From Acidovorax sp. sif1233 (GTDB taxonomy: Bacteria; Pseudomonadota; Gammaproteobacteria; Burkholderiales; Burkholderiaceae_C): a stretch of 64,000 bases of DNA. The stretch spans positions 1 to 64,000 of the forward strand of contig NZ_JAHUWZ010000007.1 of NCBI RefSeq assembly GCF_019218755.1, given 5' to 3'. The notes below the pieces were generated by a model. It saw nothing but the letters and a program-made list of their open reading frames with translations, was not told the DNA's origin and did no database searches. Below are positions 16,673 to 25,827 of the stretch, in pieces. Both the position numbers and the translations under genes were made by a program. Within the stretch, counting starts at the first letter, position 1. The number at the start of each line of letters is the position of its first letter.

Positions 16673-17278
16673 ATGCGCATTGCCATACTGACGTTCGAAG
16701 GTTTTAACGAGCTGGACTCGCTCATCGCCCTGGGTGTTCTCAACCGGGTGAAGAAGCCGGGCTGGCAGGTGTGCCTGGCCTGCCCCGCGCCCCGGGTGCG
16801 GTCCATGAACGGCGTGGTGGTGGAGGCGCAGGCGCCGCTGTCCTGGGCCCGCACGGCCGATGCCGTGCTGGTGGGCAGCGGCATGCAGACGCGCGAGGTG
16901 GTGAACGACGCATCCCTGATGGCGCAGATGGACTTCGACCCCGCCCGCCAGTTGCTGGGCGCCCAGTGTTCGGGCACGCTGGTGCTGGCCCGCCTGGGCC
17001 TGCTCGGCGGCGTGCCCGCCTGCACCGACCTGACCACGAGGCCCTGGGTGCAAGAGGCCGGGGTCACGGTGCTGAACCAGCCCCTGGTCGCGCACGGCAA
17101 CATCGCCACGGCCGGTGGCTGCCTGGCCGCGCCGTACCTGGCCGCGTGGGTGATCGCCCGGCTGGAAGGCGTGGAGGCCGCGGAAAGCGCGCTTCACTAC
17201 GTGGCCCCGGTTGGCGAGAAGGAGGCGTACGTGGCCCGCGCCATGGGCCACCTTGAAAAGTACCTGGCCCTGGCCTGA
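16673..17278 (+). CDS. DJ-1/PfpI family protein
   Basis: A 201-residue protein of the DJ-1/PfpI class I glutamine-amidotransferase-like superfamily. The nucleophile-elbow Cys is in LLGAQCSGTLVLARLGLL (C99), and an acidic residue is at FNELDSL (E13). Members are glyoxalase-like, chaperone or amidase-like proteins, so no exact reaction is given. AGGAGAAG lies just before ATG 16673. It is divergently transcribed from the MocR-type regulator, which probably controls it. Confidence 0.87.
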   Translation: MRIAILTFEGFNELDSLIALGVLNRVKKPGWQVCLACPAPRVRSMNGVVVEAQAPLSWARTADAVLVGSGMQTREVVNDASLMAQMDFDPARQLLGAQCSGTLVLARLGLLGGVPACTDLTTRPWVQEAGVTVLNQPLVAHGNIATAGGCLAAPYLAAWVIARLEGVEAAESALHYVAPVGEKEAYVARAMGHLEKYLALA

Positions 17279-17293
17279 ACGGGCGCCGCGGCG

Positions 17294-17929
17294 TCAGGGC
17301 GATGCGGGGGCCTGCGGCGCGGGGCTGGCGCTCGCGGTGCCGGGTTTCGCGCCCCTGCGCCGCCCCAGGTCCCGCGCGTGCGCCACCCAGCCCGCCAACC
17401 GCTCCTTGCTGGCGGTGCGCACCGGCCCGAAGCTGTGCACCCGCACGGGCCGGATGCCGCAATACTCCAGGATGGCCTTCTTCATCTGGTGATGCCCCGG
17501 CATGCGCGTGACCCAGCGGAAGTACCAGGGCGGTGAATCCATGGTCACCAGCAGTTCGCCCGAGCGCCCTGCCAGCAGCCTGTCCCACAGCGGCGAGCCG
17601 GCGCGGTACTTGAACGCGTAGCCGGGCAGGAAGGTGCGGTCGATGAAACCCTTGAGCAGCGCGGGCATCGCGCCCCACCAGATGGGGTAGACCCACACGA
17701 GGTGTCCGGCCCAGCGGATGTCGGCCTGTGCGGCGGCCAGATCGGGCTCCAGGGGCTGCGCGGCGCCGTAGCCCAGGAACAGCGGATCGAACGCCAGCTG
17801 CCCCACGTCCAGGAACCGCACCTCGGCGCCCGCGTCCAGCGCCCCTTCGGCATAGGCGCGGGCCATGCCCGCGCACAGGCTGGCGGGCGCCGGGTGGCCC
17901 AGGATGACCAGAATGCGTTGTTGTGCCAC
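17294..17929 (-). CDS. NQO1-like NAD(P)H:quinone oxidoreductase (flavodoxin-like fold)
   Basis: A 211-residue flavoprotein predicted to reduce quinones by two electrons. It begins QRILVILGHPAPASL and contains HLVWVYPIWWGAMPALLKGFIDRTFLPGYAF (split), then TMDSPPWYFRW, which are typical of the KefF/MdaB/YwrO group. I prefer GTG 17929 as start because GGAGG lies 6 bases before it; ATG 17983 would add 18 residues and overlap the MerR-type promoter. The C-terminus has an Ala/Pro-rich tail. A MerR regulator gene lies immediately upstream on the same strand. Confidence 0.87.
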   Translation of the reverse strand: MAQQRILVILGHPAPASLCAGMARAYAEGALDAGAEVRFLDVGQLAFDPLFLGYGAAQPLEPDLAAAQADIRWAGHLVWVYPIWWGAMPALLKGFIDRTFLPGYAFKYRAGSPLWDRLLAGRSGELLVTMDSPPWYFRWVTRMPGHHQMKKAILEYCGIRPVRVHSFGPVRTASKERLAGWVAHARDLGRRRGAKPGTASASPAPQAPASP

Positions 17930-17965
17930 AGAACCTCCATCACACACGTTGTTGTCGATGGCGCC

Positions 17966-17996
17966 ATGGTCACCTTGCCCCACGGGGCAGAGTCAA
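17966..17996 (-). promoter_or_regulatory. MerR-type operator-promoter
   Basis: Minus strand: -35 TTGACT (17996-17991), then a 19-base spacer holding the dyad GCCCCGTGGGGC, and -10 GACCAT (17971-17966). The overlong spacer with a central dyad is the hallmark of promoters activated by DNA distortion by MerR-family proteins. It lies between the MerR gene and the quinone reductase gene it should activate. Confidence 0.75.
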
Positions 17997-18005
17997 GCAG
18001 CTGGA

Positions 18006-18470
18006 TCAAGCCGGCGCGCGATGCGGCGCGCCCCGCGCCACCGGGGCGGTGAATTGCCGGGCGTCGCGGGCCGCGGGCGGAACCGGCGCGGCCACGGCGC
18101 AGGCCTGCGCCGTGGCGGGCACGGCCATGCCGTCGCAGGCATGCAGTTGCGCCTGCAGCTGCGCCAGTTCGGCATCGAGCGCCTGCAGCCGCAGCAGCTC
18201 CTGCGCCACCGCCACCCGCCGGGCCGCCACCCGCTGCGCCATGCGGTCCCCGCCCTCGGCGGTGTGCATCTGGTCCAGGCCGTCGAGTTCCGACAGCCGA
18301 AAACCCAGGGCCTGGGCCTGGCGGATCAGCCGCACCTGGGCCACATCGGCCTCGCCGTACTGGCGGTAGCTGCCGTTGCGCGCCACGGTGCCCAGCAGGC
18401 CTCGCCCCTCGTACAGGCGGATGGCCTTGGGGGTGGTGCCGGTGCGTCGGGCGAGTTCTCCAATGCGCAT
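18006..18470 (-). CDS. MerR-family transcriptional regulator
   Basis: A 154-residue regulator with an N-terminal MerR winged helix (MRIGELARRTGTTPKAIRLYEGRG, split by eye; RQYGEADVAQVRLI) and a dimerising coiled coil (about 75-115, rich in Leu/Ala/Gln). The effector region has one Cys in QLHACDG and one in QACAV, not the CxxC-type metal site of CueR or ZntR. A redox, quinone or electrophile signal is more plausible than a metal; this is inferred from the quinone reductase neighbour. The C-terminus is Ala/Pro-rich. Confidence 0.88.
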   Translation of the reverse strand: MRIGELARRTGTTPKAIRLYEGRGLLGTVARNGSYRQYGEADVAQVRLIRQAQALGFRLSELDGLDQMHTAEGGDRMAQRVAARRVAVAQELLRLQALDAELAQLQAQLHACDGMAVPATAQACAVAAPVPPAARDARQFTAPVARGAPHRAPA

Positions 18471-18497
18471 GCGTGTGTCCTTGGTGTACCGTCAGGC

Positions 18498-18560
18498 TGC
18501 TATTGAATATATAGCTGTTCGCGCTTGTCCATGTAGCGCCAGGGGCTGTTTTGAGCCTAT
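18498..18560 (+). repeat. Interspersed palindromic element, copy B
   Basis: TGCTATTGAATATATAGC followed by GCGCTTGTCCATGTAGCGCC and an AGGGGCTGTTTTGAGCC tail. Same layout as copy A. It lies in the divergent region between the MerR gene and the isomerase gene, where it may sit close to the MerR gene promoter. Confidence 0.8.
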
Positions 18561-18635
18561 TGCTTCGCAGCGGTGCGCCCAGGCCCCCATGCCGCGCGAT
18601 AAGCTGCCGGGTCCCGACGCCCTCCACCGCCTGCC

Positions 18636-19448
18636 ATGCCACAGTTTGCCGCCAACCTGAGCCTGATGTACACCGAGCTGCCGTTCCTGCAGCGCTTCGA
18701 GGCCGCCGCGCGCGACCGGTTCACCGCCGTGGAGTTCCAGTTTCCGTACGCGTTCGCGCCCGCCGAGGTGGCCGCGCGGCTGCAGGACAGCGGCCTGCAG
18801 CTAGTGCTGTTCAACGCCCCGGCGGGCGGTACCGACCGCGCCGGCATGGCCGCCGCCTGGGAACACGGCGCACGCGGCACGGCCGCGCTGCCGGGGCGCG
18901 AGGCAGAGTTCCGCGCGGGAGTCGAGGAAGCCCTGCGTCATGCCGAGGTGCTGGGCTGCCCGCGCATCCATGTGCTCTCGGGCACCGTGCCGCCGGGCGT
19001 CGAGCGCGAATCGCTCAAGGACCTGTGCGCGGGCAACCTGCGCTGGGCGGCAGCGCAGGCCGCGCGGGCCGGGCGCGAGATCCTCATCGAGCCCATCAAC
19101 CTGCGCGACATGCCGCGCTACTTCCTGAACCGGCAGGACCATGCCCACGAGCTGCTGGATGCGGTGCAGGCCGACAACCTCAAGGTGCAGATGGACCTGT
19201 ACCACTGCCAGATCGTGGAAGGGGACCTGGCCGCCAAGCTGCGGCGCTACCTGCCCACGGGCCGCGTCTCGCACATCCAGATCGCCGGCGTGCCCGGCCG
19301 CCACGAGCCCGACACCGGCGAGCTGAATTACCCCTACCTCTTCGACACCATCGATGCCCTGGGCTACCGCGGCTGGGTCGGCTGCGAATACCGGCCGGCG
19401 GCCGGCACCTCGCAAGGCCTGGGCTGGATGAAGGGGAAGACCCCCTGA
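18636..19448 (+). CDS. hyi: Hydroxypyruvate isomerase family (TIM-barrel) protein
   Basis: A 270-residue TIM-barrel sugar isomerase of the Hyi/OtnI group, predicted to interconvert hydroxypyruvate and tartronate semialdehyde or a related 2-oxo acid. Family marks: [20 protein letters not shown] at the start, [16 protein letters not shown], the metal ligands EPIN and QMDLYHCQ, and [17 protein letters not shown] near the end with the catalytic Glu. A single gene; glyoxylate carboligase and reductase partners are not in the window, so the physiological substrate is open. Confidence 0.85.
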   Translation: MPQFAANLSLMYTELPFLQRFEAAARDRFTAVEFQFPYAFAPAEVAARLQDSGLQLVLFNAPAGGTDRAGMAAAWEHGARGTAALPGREAEFRAGVEEALRHAEVLGCPRIHVLSGTVPPGVERESLKDLCAGNLRWAAAQAARAGREILIEPINLRDMPRYFLNRQDHAHELLDAVQADNLKVQMDLYHCQIVEGDLAAKLRRYLPTGRVSHIQIAGVPGRHEPDTGELNYPYLFDTIDALGYRGWVGCEYRPAAGTSQGLGWMKGKTP

Positions 19449-19589
19449 TCCGCGTTGGGCCATCCCCCCGGGGGGCGCCCCGTTTCGCACGCTATGGTCC
19501 ATGCACGGGCCGCGTCGAGGTACGCAGCTTTGCGTAAGGGAATGCGTGAATAAATGTAACAAGCCTCCGGACTTAGAGTGAAGCAGCGT

Positions 19590-19609
19590 GTTCTCAGGCG
19601 TTTGAGAAC
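19590..19609. promoter_or_regulatory. Palindrome upstream of the chemoreceptor gene
   Basis: GTTCTCA-ggcgtt-TGAGAAC is a perfect 7-bp inverted repeat about 57 bases before the chemoreceptor start. It could be an operator or an RNA hairpin in the leader. I see no clear sigma-28 promoter here. Confidence 0.4.
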
Positions 19610-19666
19610 CCTTTCTGAGACCGGCCCAGCCGGCTTTGGGCTTTCAATCTCCAGGAGACATACCGC

Positions 19667-21685
19667 ATGGCCGCTTCCCTTGCCAACAACCGTTCCGTCG
19701 CCCGGCAGGTCACGCTGGCGGCCATTGCGCTGGTGGCCCTGGTGCTCGTGTTCGTGGGGCTGGCCATCGCCGTGCTGACCGAGCGCAGCACGCGCGCCCA
19801 GGTGGTGGCCAGCGTGGGCGACACGGCGCAGAGCGTGGCCCAGTCGCTGGACGCGGCCGACAACACCAACCGCGAACTGGTGCAGCTCACCATGCGGGGC
19901 TTTCAGCGCTACTTCGAGGGCGTGATGCACCTGGACGAGGCCACGGGCGAGCTGCGCAGCTACGGCGCGCTGGTCAACGAGGACTACGGCTCGGTCGACA
20001 AGTTCGCCAGCGAGACGGGCGGCATCGCCACGGTGTTCGCGCGCAAGGGCGAGGACTTCATGCGCGTGACCACGTCGGTCAAGAACGACAAGGGCGAGCG
20101 CCAGCAGGGCACGCCCCTGTCCCGCGACGACCCGGCCTACGCCACGGTGGCCAGGGGCGAGCCCTACACCGGCGTCACCGTGGTGGGGGGCAAGCCCTAC
20201 ATGGGCCACTACCTGCCGTCCAAGGACGCCTCGGGCAAGGTGATCGCGCTGCTCTTTATAGGCAACGACATCAGCGTGTTCCATGCCATGCTGCAAAAGC
20301 AGGTGGCGCAGACAAAATTCTTCGAGCACGGCGGCACCTACGTGGTCAACCCCGGCGCCTCGCTCGACAAGGCCGTGTTCGTGTACCACCCCACGGCGCG
20401 CGGCAAGCGCGTGCTGGAGGCCTACCCCGAGGCGCGCCCCTTCTTCGAGGCGCTGGCCGCCTCCGGCGACGGCTTCGTGCGCGAGGCCGCGCCCGTGCTG
20501 GGCGCGGGCGCCACCGACCCCTGGGCGCTGGTGCGCAAGACGGGCGGGGGCTGGTGGGTGGTGGCCGAGGTGGCCGACGGCGAAGCCATGGCCAGCCAGC
20601 GCCGCGTCACGCTGGCGGTGTGGGGCCTGATGGCCCTGGCCGTGGTGCTGCTGGCCATCGGCCTGTTCCTCATGCTGCGCCGGGGCGTGAGCCGCCCGCT
20701 GCAGGACCTCACGCAGGCCATCACGCTGGTGGCGCAGGGCGACCTCACCGAGGAATTCCGCACCACGCGGCGCGACGAGATCGGCGCGCTGGTGCAGGAG
20801 GTCGAAGGCATGCGCCAGCGCTACACGCAGATGCTGCAGCAGGTGCGCACGGCGGTGGACAGCATCACCACCGCCAGCGCCGAGATCGCCAGCGGCAACC
20901 AGGACCTGTCGGCCCGCACCGAGGCCACGGCCAGCAGCCTGGCCCAGACGGCACAGAGCATGGAGCAGCTCACGTCCACGGTGCGCCAGTCGGCCGATGC
21001 CGCGCGCCAGGCCAACCAGCTGGCCAGCACCGCCGCCGCCGTGGCCGCGCGCGGCGGCCAGGTGGTGGGCGAGGTCGTCACCACCATGGGCGACATCAAC
21101 CAGAGCTCGCGCAAGATCGCCGACATCATCAGCGTGATCGACTCCATCGCCTTCCAGACCAACATCCTCGCGCTCAACGCGGCGGTGGAGGCGGCGCGCG
21201 CGGGCGAACAGGGCCGGGGCTTCGCGGTGGTGGCCAGCGAGGTGCGGTCGCTGGCGGGGCGCAGCGCCGAGGCGGCGCGCGAGATCAAGGCGCTCATCGG
21301 CGCCTCGGTGGAGCGCGTGGAGTCGGGCGCGCGCCTGGTGCAGAACGCGGGCAGCACCATGGACGAGATCGTGGGCTCTGTCCAACGCGTGGGCGACATC
21401 ATTGGCGAGATCACGGCGGCCTCGGGCGAGCAGTCCGACGGCATCGGCCAGGTGAACACGGCGGTGAACCAGCTCGACCAGATGACCCAGCAGAACGCCG
21501 CGCTGGTGGAGCAGTCCGCCGCCGCCGCCCAGAGCCTGCGCGACCAGGCGCAGCGGCTGGCCGGGGCGGTGCAGGTCTTCAAGCTCTCGCGCGGCCCCGG
21601 CGGCGAGCCTGCGCCCGCGGACCGGCCGGCCTTGGCAGCGTCCCCCGCCCCCGCCCCCGCCCCCGCCCCCGCCCGGCTGCGCTGA
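19667..21685 (+). CDS. Methyl-accepting chemotaxis protein with periplasmic Cache-type sensor
   Basis: A 672-residue transmembrane chemoreceptor. TM1 is about 17-38, a periplasmic single-Cache-like domain about 40-310 ([18 protein letters not shown] start, [17 protein letters not shown]), TM2 about 317-338, HAMP about 340-395, and the cytoplasmic signalling domain about 400-640 with the hairpin tip [20 protein letters not shown] near residue 490. The tail is a Pro-Ala repeat (21650-21678) ending ARLR, and no CheR-binding NWETF-like pentapeptide is seen, so it probably depends on other receptors for adaptation enzymes. The ligand is unknown. Confidence 0.92.
   Translation: MAASLANNRSVARQVTLAAIALVALVLVFVGLAIAVLTERSTRAQVVASVGDTAQSVAQSLDAADNTNRELVQLTMRGFQRYFEGVMHLDEATGELRSYGALVNEDYGSVDKFASETGGIATVFARKGEDFMRVTTSVKNDKGERQQGTPLSRDDPAYATVARGEPYTGVTVVGGKPYMGHYLPSKDASGKVIALLFIGNDISVFHAMLQKQVAQTKFFEHGGTYVVNPGASLDKAVFVYHPTARGKRVLEAYPEARPFFEALAASGDGFVREAAPVLGAGATDPWALVRKTGGGWWVVAEVADGEAMASQRRVTLAVWGLMALAVVLLAIGLFLMLRRGVSRPLQDLTQAITLVAQGDLTEEFRTTRRDEIGALVQEVEGMRQRYTQMLQQVRTAVDSITTASAEIASGNQDLSARTEATASSLAQTAQSMEQLTSTVRQSADAARQANQLASTAAAVAARGGQVVGEVVTTMGDINQSSRKIADIISVIDSIAFQTNILALNAAVEAARAGEQGRGFAVVASEVRSLAGRSAEAAREIKALIGASVERVESGARLVQNAGSTMDEIVGSVQRVGDIIGEITAASGEQSDGIGQVNTAVNQLDQMTQQNAALVEQSAAAAQSLRDQAQRLAGAVQVFKLSRGPGGEPAPADRPALAASPAPAPAPAPARLR
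21650..21676 (+). repeat. Short CCCCCG tandem repeat in the chemoreceptor tail
   Basis: About five consecutive CCCCCG/CCCGCC-type hexamers encode the alternating Pro-Ala tail of the chemoreceptor. Slippage here would change the tail length without breaking the frame, because the unit is six bases. Confidence 0.8.
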
Positions 21686-21803
21686 CGGGCGCGGGCCTGC
21701 GGGGGCCGGCGCGGGTGGCTTGGCAATTGATCGGTTCTCGCGCCCGATTCCATGGTTTATGCTGGGCTGAACTTCCTTGTCCGCACAACCCCACCTGCCC
21801 GCC

Positions 21804-23048
21804 ATGGCCGCCCATGTTCCCACCATGCTGGCAATGATCATTGTCAGTTCGCTGATGATGGCGGCCTCCATGGCCGTGGTGGGCTGGGGGCGCCGGCGCG
21901 ACGGCCTGGGGCGGTGGGCCGCCGCCCTGCTGGTCAATGCCATGGGGCACCTGCTGATCATGCTGCGCGGGCAGGTGCCGGACGCGCTGTCCGTGGTGGT
22001 GGGCAACCTGCTGCTGTCCTGCGTCTTCGTGGGGATGATCGCGGCGATCTACCAGTTCCAGGGCCGTCCGGTGCGGTGGCTGCTCTTGCTCACGCCGTCC
22101 GCGCTGGTCACGGGGTTCGTCATCGCATTCATCGACAACTTTCCGGCGCGCGTGAGCTTCGTGGGCCTGGCCATCGGCCTGCAGGCCGTGTGGGCCCTGG
22201 CCGCGGCGCTGGAGCGCCGCCATGCCACCGTGGGGCGCGGCCAATGGCTGCTGGTGGCGGGGCTCGGGCTGGAGGCGCTGGTCCTGGGCGGCCGCGCGCT
22301 GCTGGCCCTCAGCGCCAGCGAGGCGGCCACCGGCATCCTGCAGGGCAGCGCCCTGCAGACCCTGACCTTCATGGGCACCGTGTCGGTGGTGCTCATCAGC
22401 TCCATGGGCTTCGTGTTCATGTCGCGCGACCGCGCGGACGAAAACAACCGCATCATGGCGGCGCTCGATCCGCTCACGGGCGTGGCCAACCGCCGCGCGC
22501 TGATCGCCGCGCTGGACCGCGACGTGGCGCGCGCCGTGCGCACGCGCGAGTCCATCGCGCTGATGATGGTGGACATCGACCATTTCAAGCGCGTGAATGA
22601 CCGCCACGGCCATCCCGCGGGCGACCAGGTGCTGTGCAGCGTGGTCAGCGTGCTGAAGGAGCGCGTGCGGGCGCAGGACCTCGTGGGCCGCTACGGCGGC
22701 GAGGAATTCATGGTGGTGCTGCCCGACACCACCCTGCTGGGGGCCGAGCAGCTGGCGCGCGAGCTGTGCAAGGCGGTGGAGGAATCGCGCTGCCGCGTTC
22801 GCCCCGCCGGCGCCGCCGATGCCGATGCGGGCGTGGGCATCGCCGTCACCGCGAGCATCGGCGTCTTCGGCGGCCGGCTGGAACCCGGCGACAGCTGGGA
22901 CATGCTGATCGCCGCCGCCGACCGCGCGCTCTACCAGGCCAAGGAGAACGGGCGCAACCGCGTGGAGGTGGCCACGGCCCTGCGGCGCCCCGCCTCCCAG
23001 ATGGCGGCGCGGGACAACCCCGAGACCCACCCGGCTTCCAGGTATTGA
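21804..23048 (+). CDS. Membrane-bound diguanylate cyclase
   Basis: Makes c-di-GMP from two GTP at the inner membrane. Six or so hydrophobic segments fill the first 200 residues, followed by a GGDEF domain (about 215-395) with DPLTGVANRRAL, the metal-binding MMVDIDHFKRVND, an RAQD inhibitory site and the active-site GGEEF. The enzyme looks active and product-inhibited. ATG 21804 is preferred (414 aa); an in-frame TTG at 21777 would add nine residues. The next gene begins 175 bases downstream after a GC-rich hairpin, so it is probably a single-gene unit. Confidence 0.9.
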   Translation: MAAHVPTMLAMIIVSSLMMAASMAVVGWGRRRDGLGRWAAALLVNAMGHLLIMLRGQVPDALSVVVGNLLLSCVFVGMIAAIYQFQGRPVRWLLLLTPSALVTGFVIAFIDNFPARVSFVGLAIGLQAVWALAAALERRHATVGRGQWLLVAGLGLEALVLGGRALLALSASEAATGILQGSALQTLTFMGTVSVVLISSMGFVFMSRDRADENNRIMAALDPLTGVANRRALIAALDRDVARAVRTRESIALMMVDIDHFKRVNDRHGHPAGDQVLCSVVSVLKERVRAQDLVGRYGGEEFMVVLPDTTLLGAEQLARELCKAVEESRCRVRPAGAADADAGVGIAVTASIGVFGGRLEPGDSWDMLIAAADRALYQAKENGRNRVEVATALRRPASQMAARDNPETHPASRY

Positions 23049-23222
23049 AATGCCTCCCCGCGCGCCCTCCCTCAGGGGGCGGCGCCCGCTGCGCGGGGGC
23101 TGGGGCGCGTGCGGCGTCCGCGCCCGCCGTGAAGGTCTCTGCGCGCCCACCGTGGCGTCCGCCCGGGGGTTGTGTTGGAATGCTGTTTTCGGTCCCCCAG
23201 AGACTTTTTCAGGAGAGCCCCC
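23049..23222. other. Intergenic stretch with GC-rich hairpin, no gene
   Basis: Holds CCTCAGGGGGCGG and GCGCCCGCTGCGCGGGGGC blocks that resemble the gene-end repeats at 31383, 39712 and 56754, then a GAATGCTGTTTTCGG stretch and the AGGAGA binding site (23212-23217) of the next gene. No coding frame is supported. Confidence 0.5.
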
Positions 23223-24710
23223 ATGAATGCCCGTGTCCCCCACCAGATCCTGCAACCTGCACTCGCGCTCGAGCGGGTGAGCCAGGCGTGGGACGACGAC
23301 ATTGTTCGCCAGTTGACCGACTACATCGCCATCCCCGCCAAGTCGCCCATGTTCTCGCCCGACTGGGCCGAGCAGGGCCTGCTCGACACCGTGGTGCGCA
23401 ACGCCGCCGCGTGGGTCGAATCGCAGAAAGTCGAAGGCCTCACGCTCGACGTCGTGCGCCTGGAAGGCCGCACCCCCGTGCTGTTCTTCGAGATCGCATC
23501 CACGCAGCCCGGCGCGACGGACACCGTGCTCATGTACGGCCACCTCGACAAGCAGCCCGAGTTCTCGGGCTGGCGCGGCGACCTGGGCCCCTGGACGCCC
23601 AAGTACGAGGACGGCAAGCTCTATGGCCGGGGCGGCGCCGACGACGGCTACGCGGTCTATGCCAGCATCGCGGCCGTGCAGGAATTGAAGCGCCAGAACG
23701 TGCCCCACCCGCGCATCGTGGGCCTGATCGAGACCTGCGAGGAAAGCGGCTCGCGCGACCTGCTGCCCTACATCGATGCCCTGAAGCCCCGCATGGGCAA
23801 CGTGGCGCTGGTGGTGTGCCTGGATTCGGGCGCGGGCAACTACGACCAGCTGTGGCTCACCACCAGCCTGCGCGGCATGGCCACCGGCACGCTCAAGGTC
23901 GAGATCCTGACCGAAGGCATCCACTCGGGCGACGCCTCGGGCCTGGTGCCCTCGTCGTTCCGCATCATGCGCCAGGTGCTCGACCGGCTGGAAGACAGTG
24001 CCACCGGCCGCCTGCTGCCCCAGAGCTTCCACTGCGAGGTGCCCCCCGACCGCCTGGCCCAGGCCCGCGCCACGGCCGCCATCCTGGGCGAAGAGGTGTA
24101 CAAGCGCTTCCCCTGGGCCCACTACGACTGCGGCGGCGCCACCACCTTCGCCCTGCCCACCACCACCGACCCGGTGCAGGCCCTGCTCAAGCGCACCTGG
24201 GAGCCCACGCTCAGCGTCACCGGCGCCGAGGGCTTCCCGGCGCTGCAGGACGCCGGCAACGTGCTGCGCCCCTACACCGCGTTTAAGCTCAGCCTGCGCC
24301 TGCCGCCCCTGGTGGATGCCGGCCAGGCCGTGCAGGAGCTCAAGGCCCTGCTCGAAGACAACGCGCCCTACCAGGCCAAGGTCACCTTCCAGGGCACGAG
24401 CGGCGCCACGGGCTGGAACGCGCCCAGCGCCACGCCCTGGTTCGAGCAGGCGCTGAACGAGGCCTCGCAGGCCCACTTCGGCGCGCCGTGCGGCCATATC
24501 GGACAGGGCGGCACCATCCCGCTCATGAACATGCTCAGCGAAGGCTTTCCCACCGCGCAGATGATGGTCTGCGGCGTGCTGGGCCCCAAGAGCAACGCGC
24601 ACGGCCCCAACGAGTTCCTGCACGTGCCCTACGCCAAGAAGCTCACCGCCGCCGTGGCGCAGGTGATCGCGGCCATGGCGGCGCAGCAGGCCACCGCCGT
24701 GGCGGCCTGA
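23223..24710 (+). CDS. M20-family metallopeptidase/dipeptidase
   Basis: A 495-residue di-zinc peptidase of the M20 (ArgE/DapE/CPG2/carnosinase) family, cytoplasmic as no signal peptide is seen. Metal ligands and catalytic residues are all present: MYGHLDKQPEF, GRGGADDGYAVYAS, ETCEESGSRD, LDSGAGN and the C-terminal SNAHGPNEFLH. The middle dimerisation domain holds GIHSGDASG. Start ATG 23223 has AGGAGA 6 bases upstream. Length fits dipeptidases of the Dug1/CNDP type. The substrate is unknown. It is followed, after about 150 bases, by a lipase-like gene. Confidence 0.9.
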   Translation: MNARVPHQILQPALALERVSQAWDDDIVRQLTDYIAIPAKSPMFSPDWAEQGLLDTVVRNAAAWVESQKVEGLTLDVVRLEGRTPVLFFEIASTQPGATDTVLMYGHLDKQPEFSGWRGDLGPWTPKYEDGKLYGRGGADDGYAVYASIAAVQELKRQNVPHPRIVGLIETCEESGSRDLLPYIDALKPRMGNVALVVCLDSGAGNYDQLWLTTSLRGMATGTLKVEILTEGIHSGDASGLVPSSFRIMRQVLDRLEDSATGRLLPQSFHCEVPPDRLAQARATAAILGEEVYKRFPWAHYDCGGATTFALPTTTDPVQALLKRTWEPTLSVTGAEGFPALQDAGNVLRPYTAFKLSLRLPPLVDAGQAVQELKALLEDNAPYQAKVTFQGTSGATGWNAPSATPWFEQALNEASQAHFGAPCGHIGQGGTIPLMNMLSEGFPTAQMMVCGVLGPKSNAHGPNEFLHVPYAKKLTAAVAQVIAAMAAQQATAVAA

Positions 24711-24863
24711 ACCCCACCGCGCGCATCGCCGCCCCCGCGCATGTGCCCTGGCGCTGCCTCCTCCCCCGGTGTGTGGATGCAGCCGCCGCCCTTCCCCCGC
24801 ACCGCAACGCGCGCCGCCAGGGCGCTGGCCCGGCCGGCCGCGTTGCCTTGAGCCCGTTCCACC

Positions 24864-25745
24864 ATGTCCTCTGACTCCATTGCGTCCACCCTGAGCACCT
24901 TGACCACCTTCACCGCGGGGGATGGGGAAAACCTGGCGGTGCAGGACTGGCCCCTGGTGGGGCGCGGCGTGCCGGCACGGGGCACCGTGCTGCTGGTGCA
25001 CGGCCTGGGCGAACACGTGGGCCGCTACGACGCCCTGGCGCGGCGCCTGAATGCCTGGGGATTCGCCGCGCGCGGCTACGACCAGTACGGCCACGGCGAG
25101 TCGAGCGGCCCGCGCGGCGGCCTCACCTCGGACATGCGGCTGCTGGACGACCTGGCCGACATGGTGGACGCCACCCGTGCCCGCATGCCGGCCGGCCAGC
25201 CCCTGGTGCTGCTGGGCCACAGCATGGGCGGGCTGGTCGCCTCGCGTTTTGTGTCCCTGAACCTGCGGCCGGTGGATGCGCTGGTGCTGTCATCCCCCGC
25301 GCTCGACGCGGGCCTGGGCGCCGTGCAAAAACTGCTGCTGGCCACGCTGCCGCGCATCGCACCGAACCTGCGCGTGGGCAACGGGCTGGATGCGCAGTAC
25401 CTCTCCCACGACCCGGCCGTGCCCGCGGCCTACCTGGCCGACCCGCTGTGCCACGACCGCATCAGCGCGCGCCTGGCGCGCTTCATCGCCACGGGCGGCC
25501 CCGCCACGGTGGCCCGCGCCGCGCACTGGAGCGTGCCCACGCTGCTCCTGTGGGCGGGCAGCGACAAGCTGGTCAATCCCGCCGGCAGCCGTGCCTTCGC
25601 GGCCGCCGCGCCCCGGGCGCTGGTGCAGTCGCACGGCTTCGAGCCCTTGTTCCACGAGTTGTTCAATGAAAGCCCCGAACTGGCCGCGCCGGTGTTCGAC
25701 ATGCTGCGGCAGTGGCTGGAGCGGCGCTGCCCGGCGGCGGGGTGA
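24864..25745 (+). CDS. Alpha/beta hydrolase, monoacylglycerol-lipase/lysophospholipase-like
   Basis: A 293-residue serine hydrolase of the hydrolase_4 group. The oxyanion region LLVHGLGEHVGRY, the GYDQYGHGESSGPRG segment and the nucleophile elbow LLGHSMGGLVASRF are textbook for monoglyceride lipases. The catalytic Asp is in WAGSDKLVNPAG and the His in SHGFEPLFHELFNE. No signal peptide, so it acts in the cytoplasm. Probable substrates are monoacylglycerols or lysolipids; this is from the family only. Monocistronic, ending against an inverted repeat element. Confidence 0.88.
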   Translation: MSSDSIASTLSTLTTFTAGDGENLAVQDWPLVGRGVPARGTVLLVHGLGEHVGRYDALARRLNAWGFAARGYDQYGHGESSGPRGGLTSDMRLLDDLADMVDATRARMPAGQPLVLLGHSMGGLVASRFVSLNLRPVDALVLSSPALDAGLGAVQKLLLATLPRIAPNLRVGNGLDAQYLSHDPAVPAAYLADPLCHDRISARLARFIATGGPATVARAAHWSVPTLLLWAGSDKLVNPAGSRAFAAAAPRALVQSHGFEPLFHELFNESPELAAPVFDMLRQWLERRCPAAG

Positions 25746-25780
25746 GCGCCGCCGCAGCGGTTTCGGGCCAGAATGGCCGG

Positions 25781-25827
25781 TAGCGCTTGTCCATCAAGCG
25801 CTGAAAGCTACTATTTTTGTAGCAAAC
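25781..25827 (-). repeat. Interspersed palindromic element, copy C
   Basis: On the minus strand: GTTTGCTACAAAAATAGTAGC followed by AGCGCTT-gatggac-AAGCGCT. The first part overlaps the end of the yidB-like gene: its last codons CTA-CAA-AAA and the TAG stop belong to the repeat, so the element has replaced or set the original C-terminus. Confidence 0.85.

Noticed and set aside
19500..19666. Sigma-28 (FliA) promoter for the chemoreceptor
   Set aside because: TAAATGTA near 19552 is followed by the wrong spacing and no GCCGATAA-like box.
21579..25220. 1213-codon minus-strand open frame across the cyclase and M20 genes
   Set aside because: It crosses several well-supported plus-strand genes and has the biased composition of antisense frames in GC-rich DNA.
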